A stretch of DNA of 64,000 nt from Opisthocomus hoazin (lineage: Eukaryota; Chordata; Aves; Opisthocomiformes; Opisthocomidae): the NCBI RefSeq assembly GCF_030867145.1, contig NC_134433.1, positions 12,103,216-12,167,215 on the forward strand, given 5' to 3'. Position 1 is the first letter of the stretch, and every line of letters starts with the position of its first letter. Under the pieces are notes generated by a model. The model ran no database searches, was not told the origin of the DNA, and saw only the letters and a program-made list of their open reading frames with translations. Below are positions 51,246 through 63,200 of the stretch, in pieces. Position numbers and translations under genes: made by a program.

Positions 51246-54200
51246 CTGTGGGCGAGAGAGCGGCGTTAGTGGGGGTCTGGGGAGGGGGGCTCCAAGCCCC
51301 AGCACCTGGCAAACCTCCCGGCTTGCACTGGGAAGCCACGGCAAGCCGGCACGCTGGCAGCCGGCTCAACAGGGCCTTGTTCGCCTCCTTTTTTCTTATT
51401 TCTGAGAAATCTGGGGCACGCGTCACCAGGGCTGCGAGCCGAGCCCCTGCTCCGCGGTGCGGCCGAGCCCAGCCTGCCCAGCGGCTGCAGCCGCCGCGGG
51501 CGCCCGGCTCAGAATCGGGCGCGTGGCCGCGGCTGCGAACACCGGCGCGTGCGGGTGCCGCTGCTCAGGGGTCCCGGTCCCGCTGGAGCCCACGGCTGGG
51601 TGCTGGGGGTGCTTCTCCCCGCCGTGACACCCTCCCCAGCCCCAGGACAGGCAGTCCGGCAGGCAGCGGGCAGCACAAGCGCGACCACGTTTTCAAAGGG
51701 CTTTTTTCCCCTCCTCCAGCCCTTCTCCCATCGAAGCCGTGGGGAAGGATCAAACTCGCCCCAGAATTGCTGCCGGTGAGCCCACGCGTGCCCCCTCCTC
51801 CACCGCCAGCCAGGGCACAGAGCCCCCAACCCACAGGGCGAGGCCCCCCGCACCCCTGTTCCCCATCACAGACACCCGACGCGGCACAGGGCAGCGGGAC
51901 AAAGCCGCCCCAAGAAACCACTCCGGAACCCAACCGCCCGCGCCCGCTCCCCCGCTGCGGGCGCCCACCGACGTGGGTGCGTGTTAGTATCCACCCGCTC
52001 CTCCCCGCCGCCGTCCCTGGGGGGGAGAAGCCCCCGGGACGAGCGGGGATGCCGCACCGTCCCGTCAAGCCTTAAATTTCCTGATGGAATAAATTCAGCC
52101 GTGTCCTGGCCAGCGGCTGGGGAGCCGGGAAGGGATGAGTGCTTCCCGGCATCCCGCAGCCGCTAATCCCGCACACGCCGCCGCGTCCTGGCAGCACGGG
52201 CAGCTGCGCGGCCGGAGATGCGTCGGGGATGCCCTGCAGCACCCCAAAGGCAGGGCCGGCTGCGGGCGCAGCAGGGTGCCCCATCCCGGGGGGCCCGGCC
52301 AAGGTGGGCTCCGTGCCCGGAGCCGGGCGAGGGTTAGGGCGAGCGGTTAGTGGCACACGGGGAGGTTCATGCTGCACGGCACACACCGCTCCCACCTCCT
52401 GCCTCAGTCGCTCTCGGGCCGGTACAGGTACTTCATCATCAGGCTGTCGACCTGCTTCTTCCGCTGCTTCTCCTCCTTCTTGCCCCGGCCGGGGCGTCCC
52501 GGCTCCTCGCCCCCCGCCGCCCGCGGGCCCTTCTTGACGCTGGAGGTGCTGCGGTAGGAGCTGGTGGAGCCGGAGGAGGAATCGGAGGTGGAATCGGAGG
52601 AGGAATCCGAGTCGGATGATGACTGCTGCTTCTTCTTCTTCTTCTTGGATCTCTTCTTGGTCTTCTTGGCGTGCTTCTTGGCATTCTTCTTCTTCCGCTC
52701 CTCCTCTTCCTCGGAGGAGCCTGAGCTGCTGCGGTGCCGGCCGGCGCGCCGGGAGAAGTCGAGGGCGGATGCGGAGCGGCGGAGGCTGCCGGGGGGACGG
52801 TCGGCGGCGCCCAGGGGGGCCGCACTGCGCACGCTGCGCACGCTGCGGCCATCGTCCCCCGAGTCGGCCTCGGGGCTGGAGCAGCCCCCGGCCCGCGACG
52901 GGCGGTAGCTCAGCACCTCCTGGATGGCAGCTTCCAGGTCAGGGTCGAGGTAGGAGCGGTGCCTCACGGGGCGGGCGTCCCCAGGACCCCCTTCCTCGGA
53001 GGCTGCGCTGCGGGGCCGGGGGGGGACGGAGAAACTGCGCCCCAGGGGGGGCTGCCCGCGGGACCCCTCGTCCGCCTCATCCAGGCGGCTGCGGGCAACA
53101 GAGAGCCGCGACTCGGGGCGACCCTCAGGTCCCCCACGCCGGCTCCGCAAGCTCCCGGGGCTGGAGAGGGCGAAGCTCAGCACCGAGCACCCCTCGTCCC
53201 CCTCGTCCCCGTCCTCCAGCCCACGCCAGGAGGTGGAGGAGGCCCGGCTCACCGGCGCGGAGGCGACGGAGGCTTTCTCGCCGTCGGCAGCCGACAGGGA
53301 CCAACGCTTGCCCAGCCCTTGCCGAGCCCGGCTGCTGGCGTCGGCGAAGGCCTGGGCGATGACGGCCGCCCGGTCCTCGGGCTCGCCGCCGCGGGCCACC
53401 CTGCGGGCAACGCGCTCGGGGGAAGGCGCCCGCTCGCTGAGCGCGCTGAAGAGCGTCTGCTCGTCCCCACGGCCGCCTATGGAGTCCTTCAGGCCCGGCC
53501 GCTTCCGATAGCTGAGGCAGCTCAACACCGACACCGGCCGCTCCTCGCCCTCGGGACCGTCCGGCAGCGCTGACCTGCGCCGGCGGCACCGCGGCCCCGC
53601 GCACGCACCGGGGAGGCAAGAGAGAGACGGAGGTGAGCGGGCGGGGGGGGCCGCGCGGCAGCCTCGGTAATTTGCGTCAGCGGGAAACAGCATCGCGGAA
53701 AAATGTCGTGGAAATGGGGGAATTGTTCTACCCGGCACTTTGATTCCCCTTTCAAGTGTTGCGTTCAATTTATTTCATTGTCGGCTACCTGGAGCCGCTG
53801 CGTTTGATTCCCGACTTCAGAAAAGGTGGAATTATCTCCAATAACAAAATGTTTTACATCTGTACCGCTGAATAAATTAAACCAATTAAGAAAAAACGGC
53901 TCAGATCTTTCCCCCCTGCTCGGCAGAGGGGGGGGAGCCCCCCGGGACGCCCGGAGCCCTGCTAGGAAATTGGGTTTGGATAAAAGCAATCTGCGCTCAG
54001 CAGGCGAGCGCTTTCCCCAGGGAACAGGAGCGGGGCTGCGAGCCCCAGCCCCACACCGGCCCCGTGCCGTGGGGGCACCCGGCCATGTCCCCCCCTCCGC
54101 CGGGGCTGCCGGGGGCTGTGCGGGCAGCCTGTTTGCCGAGAGGTGCGGGGAGGGACGCGGCGGAGGAGGGGAGGGTGGAGGGGGGACGATGCGGATGCCC

Positions 54201-57200
54201 ACGCACCTCCGGGGTGCATCCCGTGCCGCAGCGGGTGGGATGCTGGGGAGGGGGACCGGGGGTCCCTCTGGGCGTGGGGACGTGTGTCCCCAGTGGAGAC
54301 CGAACCACTCACCAGCATGAACCCTTCCCTGGCCGGCCACACAAGCAGCAGGCGGCAGCGCAGAGTGCCACGTCCCACGGGTGCCCACCCTGCACCCCGG
54401 CCGTCCCCCGGCACAGCTCACCCCGTCCCCCCGCAGCCAGCCCGGCACCCAGCCCTGCACCCACCTGCTGCCCTTCAGGCTGCCGTCATCCGAGAGCGCT
54501 TTGGAGGAGCCTTTGTTCTTGGAGAGCCAGGACTTCACCCCGTCCACGCGCTCCTCCAGCTCTGAGTCTACATCTGAGTCGCCGTCGCTGCCGGAGGAGC
54601 AGGTCGGGGTGGGAGAAAGCAAGAGGTGAGCATGGGGCGGTGAGATTTTGGGTGCTGGGGAGGCAAAATTGCACCGGCGGGTGCCAAACTCCCCCAGCAC
54701 CTGCTGCCTGTGTGCCCTGGCACGGGCGAAACCCCATCTCGTGGTCCCGCTCCATCTCCCGGGGCGCAACCCGCATGCAGACAGCTCAACCTGCGTGCCA
54801 GGGGCTCCCCGAAGCGCAGCCCCCAAACCCCCAAACCACCCCCCTGCCTGGCAACGGGGCTCCTGCAGCCTCTGCCCACCGTCCCCTCTCCCTGCCCACG
54901 GCACGGCTCCGGGGCTGGGAAGATAAAACGGTGAGGCCGGCGTCGGGGCAGCGAGGTGCAGCAGGCAGGGCACGGCTCCAGAAACACGGGAGATTTCCAG
55001 CTCTGGGGCTGGGAAGGAATTAAGTGGGTTCATTTTATAGGCTGCCGTTGAGTGCAAAATTACAGCGAGGAAGAGCGATGTTGATGGCCCTGGGTAAACA
55101 GGAGTTTAGCAGGCAGAACAGAAACGACTCCGGCAAGGCGGGCGCAGGAGCGCAGCGGGCAGATTTACAGCCCTGCCGTGCCGGAGAGCCCCTGATTTAC
55201 GTCCCAGCGTAAAAAACGCCCTATCTGGCTTAAACCATCTAATTTATAACGGCCGTTCGTAACCATATTGATTGCCTTTAGAAAGAAGGTGCTGTATGCA
55301 TTGCAAAATCCATTCCTCCACGTTAAAAGCATCCCTGCATAAATCTCCCTTAATACCTAACTGCTTACTGCTTTCATTAGGGTTATGGCGGTACCGGCGG
55401 GATCTATAAGCAAATCGAAGCGGCACGGCCCCGTCTCTCCTCACCCCGCCGCCGGCTGGCGAGAGGCGAGGGCTCCCGCCGAGCCACTGCCGGGGAAGGG
55501 ATATAGCAAATGGTCTTAAACGGGCGTTTGATCCGCTCGGCTTTGGGCTTATTCCCTGTCTGGGGACGGTGGCAGGCGGCACGGGGGACGGGCTGGGATA
55601 GACCCTGAATACGAATCCTCGTCGTTAAATTCAACGCAACGAGCCGCACTCCATCACGCGCGTCTCCCTCCCCTGCAATACATCCAGGCAACGCTCGGCT
55701 TGGAAAAAAAAAAAACCAACAAAAAACACACAACGACAACAAAAAAACCCAAACCCCGACGAGCCCCGTAAACAAACTCTGGGGGCAGCTGAGGTTTTAT
55801 AACGGCGGAATTAAACTCCACATCAAATGCAATTTATGTCCGGGCGAGCGTGTCGTTAGTTAAGCGGGACCCGGGTCGCGGCGGAGCGACCGCAGTGGGG
55901 GATATTAATTGCGCGTGGCAGCGGGGCTCCGTCACCGCCCCACGCCGACACAGCCGTCGTTAGCCATGGCAGAGCATCACCCCGCGCCGGCCCGGGGGCT
56001 CGGCGCCTGTCCCCCCGCGCGGGATGCGGTTATGTGCCGTGCCGTGGGTGCTGTTAGGGCATGCGGAGGTGGGCCAGTGGCATGCGGGGCCCCGGCCCGT
56101 GGGGGTGAGGTGGGGGTTAGGGGAGGGGGGGAAGGAAAGAGGAGCTCCTCACAGTTTACTCTTTCTTTTCTGATACTTTGCCACCATGTCCTGCAAACTG
56201 GGAGGGGGTGAGGGGGGTCGGAGGGGGGAGAAACACAACAGAAATAAATCAAATGAAAGGAGAAAAAAAAAAAAAAAGACCAAGTGGGTGGGCAACAAAT
56301 GGGGGGCAAATTAAACGGTGGGGAAGGGCCAAGGGAGGGAGGTGTGGCTGCCCTGCACCCCTGGCATCGGGCTGCACCAGGCTGGATCCCAGCGTCCTGG
56401 GCTGGATCCCAGCATCCTGGGCCAGGCTGGATCCCAGCATCCCAGACCTCCCGCCAGTCTGCGCTGCGCCGGCTCCTGGGGCTCGCCGGGCTGCTTCCAG
56501 CCAGCTGGCACAGCTCTGGCTGCATTTTGGGCACCTCTGCAAGCGGGTGAAGCTGCCCGGGGGCTGCAGGCGGAGGGAAGGATGGACGCACGGACGCACG
56601 TGTGCACCATGCATGGATGGACGGATGCACGGGTGCACGGGCGGATGCACGGGTGCACGATGCATGGATGGACAGAGTGCATCCTGCCAGGGCCAGGCAG
56701 AGCCGAGGGATCCCCGCGGCATTTCTGACGTGTCGAGGAGAAGCGGGGAGCCCCGGTGATGTGCCGCATGCGGGAGCCAGGCCCGGGCGCTCTCACCTGT
56801 TGATGAGGTCCTCGTTGCTGTCGCTCTCCATCTCATCCTCGATGGCTGCCTGCAGGTCCCCGATGCGCGTGAAGGCCAGCTTCAGGTCCGACTGCAGGCT
56901 CTGGTTGGCGGCTTCCAGGCTCTCCAGGTCCATCTCCTGCGGGGAGGGAGTGAGGTGAGCCAGGTACCCCAGTAAAACCCCCTCATCCCTCTGCTTGGCC
57001 CCGTCACGGGTGCCTCACCAGCTCGTGCTTCTTGCGGCTGGCCTCCGCCTCCTTCTTGGCCAGCTCACCCATCTCCTCCTTGACATCGCGGAGCTGCCGC
57101 TGCAGGCGCTTGTTCTGCTCCTTCTCCCGGTTCTCGGCGGCTGCACGCTGATCCCGCTCCTCCGTCAGCTTCTCCATGTTCTCCTTCAGCCGCGTGGCCA

Positions 57201-60200
57201 GGCTCTGCGGAGCAGCGGGCGCAGGGTCACCCCAGACGCCCCTGCGGACCCCTCACCTGGCAGCAACACCCACCAAGGGCTCATGCGAGGACGGATCTCA
57301 TCCCCATGAATTTACACAAGGAGATGGAGAAGAAACCCCCCCGGAGGGCCAGGGAAGGGGCAGAACAACCGCGGGGGCTTTGTTGAATTGGAAAAATAGA
57401 TTTAACTGTTGTGAAGTAATTACAGCGTGTAACGTAGGGAAAAAATAGCTCCTATTCTCCCCCAGCCGCTGAGCCAGCCGCTGCATATTTATGGCCCCGG
57501 CAGAGAAAGCGGGGAAGGGAAATAACAGCTAGGAAAATATGAAGAGGAGAGCTAAGCTGCTCCGCTCCCCCGGCAGAGCTGCAAAGGCAGAATATAAAGC
57601 AGGCTGCGTTTAGCGGGGCCGGGAGAGTCTATAATTTCCCTAAGTCAGTGCAGGGAAACAGCAGCACTTTGCCGGGCTGGCTGGTGGATTACTGTTATCG
57701 GCGCTTGCAGGGAGCTTTGCCTGCGGACACGGGGATGGGCTGCTGGCCCGGGAGGGCTGCAGCGTGGGGGGTCCTGGGGAGGGGATGTTGGGGATGCGCT
57801 CAGCATTCCCCCTGCGCAGCTTCACATCACGGTCCCGTTGTCTCCCGGTCCCAGCCAGAGCGGAGGGAGAGCCCAGCGCCCACCTCCAAGCGTTTGACTT
57901 GCGTCCGCTCGAACTCCAGCCTGGTCTCCAGCTCGCGGATCTTGGCTTCTTGCCGGCTCACCAGTGACTTGTCCACCATGGATTGCTCCAGGAACTCCAG
58001 TTGGCTCTGCAGGCCTTGCAGCTGCAGTGGAGGGGGGGGCACAAACTCAGCCTCGGCCACAACCTCCCCAGCTCCCTGCCATGCCGCACGGGAGCGGAGC
58101 TGCCGGCCACGCTGCTCCCGTCCCAACGGAGAGGTCCCCATGGGATGGCCCTGCACCCCCAGGGTGAGGGCCCCCCCACCCAGGGCGGGCAGCGGGTCTC
58201 TGAGTGCCCCCCCGTCTTCCCAGCTTTGCTCAGGGTGCATGCCCTTGCCCAACGTTGGTGCTCCCCACCTTCTCCTGCAGCTCCTGCTTCTCCTTGCTGA
58301 CCTCCTCCAGCTGAGCCTGGAGGTCATTCATCTGCGCCAGGTCCCGGGATGCCTGCGGGACACGCCGGGGCCATCAGCGGGGACCCCTCCGTAATGGCTC
58401 CGAGAGGGGTGTTACAGGGGGGTGGGAGCGCCACAGCCACCATGACCCCCTCACCTGGGCCACAGCCGCCTTGTGCTTCTTCATCAGCTCGTTCATGTCC
58501 TCCTGGTCCTCCTCCAGCCGACTTTGCACCTCGTTCTTCTCCCGCTGCAGCCGGCTCAGCTGCTCCTCCAGCTGCGGGGAGACCCCTGCGTCTCCCACTG
58601 CGCCCCAGGAGATGGGGCACCCACCCCCAAAACCACCCCGAACGGTGTGGGGTCACCCTGCCAGCGTGCTGTGCCCATGGGGGTCTCCCCCGGGTGCAGG
58701 TGGGGCACGGCCCCATCACGGTGCATCGCACCCCAAAAACACTTACTGCTGCCTTGGCCTTGGCCAGGTCATCGATCTGCAGGTGGAGGTCTTCGATCTC
58801 CACCTCCATCGACTTGCGGGCCTTGACGGCGGCTGCACAGGTGAACTCCGACTCCTCCAGCTACGGGGACACGGCTCAGTGCCCAGCCGGGGCACAGGGA
58901 CACCCCATCTCCCTCAAGGGCTGCGGTTTTTGGGGGGTCTGGATGCCCACCTGGTTCTTCAGTTGGGCGATCTCCCTCTTGCTGGGCGCGTTGTTCTTCA
59001 GGTGGTCCAGCATGATCTGTGCATCAGCCAGCAGCGCCTTCGTCCTCTTCAGGTCCCGGCGCAGGCGCTTCTCCGTCTCAAAGTCCCGCTGGTTGGCCTG
59101 TGGCGGGGGGGAACCATGCCAGGGCACCATGCCGGTGGGCACCCACCCACCAAAGCCACCACGGGGTCCCCAAAGTGAGGCACGTGCCCGGCTGCCCTGT
59201 GCCCTACCTGCTCGCTGATGGCAGATAACTTGCTCTCCAGCTCCCGTTTCTCTCTCAGCACCTTCTGCTTGTCCTCGTATTCCTCCTCCAGCTGCACCTC
59301 CATCTGCTTCAGCTGGGGGACAGCCCAGGCAGCCGGTCAGGGCGGCGGGGACCCCCCTCTTGTGTGTCCCCACATACTGGGGACACGGGGTGACCCCACC
59401 AGCTGGGTGTTTGTGCAACCAGAGGTGCAAAGCCTGGCACACACCGGCCAGGGCAGCAGAGGGACCGGTTGGACCTGCCAGGCCAGCAGAACCGGGCCAT
59501 GGCTGCATGATGTTGCCTGGCTGGCAGCTCCCCGGCACCCAGCCGGGGCAGGGGGATGCATCCGGGTCCCCCCTGGGCAAAAGGGGCCGCAGCCCAGCCC
59601 TACCTTCTTCTGGCACGACTGCCGAATCTCCTCCACCTCCTCGTCGCGGCTCTCCACCTCCTTGGCGTGGGTCTGCCGCAGCCGCTCCATCTCCATCTCC
59701 AGCCGCAGCTTGGCCTGCAAACAGGGGAGGAAGGCGGTCAGAGAGAAGGGTACATGGGGACCACCCCACGTCGCTCCCAGGGCACCGCTCACCCGGAAAA
59801 CCCCCTGGTCGGAGGCCGGGCGGGCCGCCTGCCCCATGGCGACTTGCCGAGCCATGGCACGGAGGGCCAGGAGCCGCGTCGGCAGCCGCAATGCCTGGCC
59901 CAATGCTGGGCTGAGGGCGACCGCCTCCGCTTCCCGGGCAAGCCCGGCCCAGGTAATAACAGCCCTGCACGAAACCACCCCACCCAGAAACCTCGCCCCT
60001 CCCCGCCGTACCTGCTCCAGCATCTGGATGGTCCCAGCCTGCTCGTCCAGTTCCTCCTCCTGGTCTTTGACCTTCGCCTCCAGGTCCCTCAGCTGCTTCT
60101 TCACCTTGGCCAGGGACGCCTCGTCCTTCGACTCCTGGGAGGAGATGTCCTGCAGCTCGGCCTCCAGCGCCTCTGCCTTCTGCGTCAGCCCCGCAATGTC

Positions 60201-63200
60201 CGAGTCTTTGTCCTGCCGAGAGAGGGGGTCACCGTGAGCCCGGGGCACCCACTGGTTGGGGGACTGGGGCGAGGACCGGGGGCCGCTCACCTCCAGCAGC
60301 TGCTTGAGGCCGAAGACCTCGGCCACCAGCACGTCCTTCTCACGGCTCAGCTTCTCCCGCTGCAGCCGCTCCCGCTGAGTCTCCTCGTGTGCCTGCGAGA
60401 GCTCGCTGTCGAACCTGCATGGGGAGAGCAGGTCGGGCACTCAGCACCCCGTGACGGGCACCGGGGATGGGTCCCCAGCCCCATGTCACCACCACCGCAC
60501 CAAGGATCCCCATCCCATGGCAGCAGGCACCGGGAAGGGGGGTCCCCAGCCCCATGCCACCAGCACCGCCCCAAGCATCCCCATCCCATGGCAGCAGGCA
60601 CCAGGAAGGGCGGCGTGCTGCTGGGTGCTCATTTGAAACCCGCTGTTGATGAGCCTTTAATTGCCAGCACGGTGGCACGGAGCCGCTTGGAGAAACTCCT
60701 CCTGGTGCCTTTGCTCAGCAGCTAACGGAGAGCGCAGCCCCGCAGCGCAGCCCCCAGCAGCCCCGCGTGCCGGCGGGGACCGTGGCTGCGAACGGTGAGG
60801 GCTTGGCTACGCGGAGGCAGCCAGGGACACCGCACCCTCCGAGCAGGACAGAGAGCGGCTGCAGGACACGGAGGGGCTGCAGGACACGGCCGGGTCTCCA
60901 GCAGAGATGGGCTGTTGCGGCAGCTTGGCTTCCCCGGCAGCAGCCCGGTGCCACGGTCCCAAGTGCGATGGCACCAGTCCCATCCCCGGAGGGGTCTTGC
61001 TTCCCTGGCGGGGCCGGGCAGCACCGGGACAGCCTCTCCCAACACCCCTGGGGTGGGATCAGCCGGGTTTGCTCTGAAATTGCTGCCTTTGGGGCTTGGA
61101 AAACAACCGTGTGCTTGAGTTTGTGACCTGCGTTAAACACCTCGGCAGCTAATCCCCGTTTCTCCTCGCGCTGGGTAATAAACAGCTGCATTAGCACAGA
61201 CTCCAATCCGCGGAAATTGAAATTAATTAGATTGGATTCTCTCGCTGTATTTGTGTGTGTGATCATTACCATAATGAGATGAAAGCGTCCCTGCTGCTTA
61301 ATAACGTTAGCAAACTTTGGGGCTGGGAAAGGGGATGGGATGAGAGCAAGTGCGGAGCACAGCCACGGGGCACGAGCAGCCTCTGCTGTGGGGCACGGTC
61401 CCATTCCGGGGGATCACTCAGCTCCGGGCCCCCCAGAAGGGCACCAGGGTCCCCCACCCTCAATGAACACATCTGACCCGGGCAGCCCCATCCAGCTGGA
61501 GATGCCTCGGCCAAGCGGGAGCTGGTGAAGTGCCCAAATCCCTGCTAAAATGGTAATGTCACTTTGCCAGAGGCTCACCGCACAGAGAGGATGCCGTGTC
61601 CCCCCCCCCCGTACCCCCCCCCCCCCCCAGCACAGCTTCCCCACCTCCGCTGCTTCTTCTCCAGGTCGTGGTTGCGTCCTTGCTGGCCTTCGAGGTGCAG
61701 CTTGGTGTCCTGCAGCTCCGCGGCCAGGCGCTGGCACTTCTTCTTCAGCTGCTGCAGCGCCCGCTGGCTCTCCTCGCTGTCTGCCTGCAGGTCCGTCAGC
61801 TGCGGGCAGGAGCAGGCAGGGTGCTCAGGGCTCCGGGAAGCCACCGCGTCCCCGCTGCCCCAGCCACATGCTCCCTCAGCTCTGAGCTGCCCGCCCCCTA
61901 CCCATCCCCACACTGAGGGGATCTGGGGGGGTCCGTGGGGCCGAGCCCCCACTCACCCTCCGCTCCAGCTGCCTCTTGCCCTGCTGCTCCACCTCCAGCT
62001 TGTCCTCCAGCTCCTGCTGCAGCCGTTTCTTGGTGAAGTCGATCTCCCGCACCGCCCGCTCGTACTTCAGCCGCCATTCGCCACCTGCGAGGGAAAGGGG
62101 GTCACCAGGGGCCTGTGTGGAGTGGCACGGGGCCACCGTGGAAAAGGGAGCACGGTGCTGCGACCACGGGGCACCCAGGGCGTGCCAGCAGCGAGCACTG
62201 GAGGCAGGACCGTACCTGAATCATCATCGTCGAGCTCCCCGTTGAGCTCGGCTGCCCGGATGAGCCGAGCCTCCATCACCTCCATCTCCATCGACTCCAT
62301 CTGCTTCTTCAGAGCATCGTACTTGGCCTGGGAGGGGACACGGCCGCGGTGAGCACCGGGGCGGGTCAGGACATGCCGCGAGGTTGGGGAAAGGTGCATT
62401 TACCTGCAGGTCCTTCATCTCCTTCTCGGCCCGCAGCCTCTCGGCCGTCTCGGCGTCCAGCAGCTGGGAGGCCGACTCGCCGGTGTTTCGCTCGTCCGTC
62501 AGCTCCGCTGTCAGCTCTGTGATCTGGCGGGGGGGGAGTGGGATCGTGAGCCGCACCGGGGCAAGCCGGCACAGCACCGCACCCCGTCCCGGTGCCGGCA
62601 AGGACCTACCCTGCTCTCCAGGCGGTCGCTGTTGAGCCGGAGCTCGTTACGCTCCTTCTCCACCTTTTCGAGCTTGCTCTTGAGCTGCTGGATCTCTTCC
62701 TGCAACAGAGCGGGCGGTGAGGGAGGGGGCAGGCGCAAGGCCAAGAGGTTGGCAGGCAGGAGCCTGGCAGCTCTCCGCATCCCCCCAGTGCCCCCCCAGC
62801 GCTGGGTGGGCAGGGTGGGGGCTCCTCGGGGCAGGGGGCCCTCTCCCCTGCCGAGGGCCGGGCAGGGATTTTCCCCAACCCACTCCGCCGCCGGGCCAAC
62901 TCCAACCCCATAAATGGTGTCGAAACGCCAGGCAGCCCCGGCAAAGCTGGAGAGGGGTCCCCGCACCCCCTGGGAGAGGGGGTGGGAGTAAAGCCACCCA
63001 TCAGCAGCTCACCGAAGGGTCTGGGTGCACGCAGCCCAGATGGGGAGGGAGGGGGCCCACCGGGATGCCCGGGGCCCACCAGCCAGCACCAGGGCGGTGT
63101 GCCCGGCTGCCAGCTTCACGCACATCTTCCTTTCCCTCCTCTGGTCCCAGCACAGGCTGGGGAAGCAGGAGGGTGCCCAGGAGCCCCCACCCCAGGCACC

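Noticed and set aside
50939-52075. A 378-codon plus-strand frame opposite the MYO18A 3' end
   Set aside because: Low-complexity Pro/Ala/Arg product antisense to the MYO18A terminal exon and intron; a GC-driven open frame.
53765-55057. A 430-codon minus-strand frame covering MYO18A exon 19
   Set aside because: Only 54465-54587 is coding, flanked by clear acceptor and donor sites; the rest is intron.
61600-61628. Long C runs (also 40502-40517, and G runs at 26191-26208 and 42709-42726) as functional quadruplex sites
   Set aside because: Could form G-quadruplexes, but such runs are common and error-prone in GC-rich bird DNA; no specific role can be argued.
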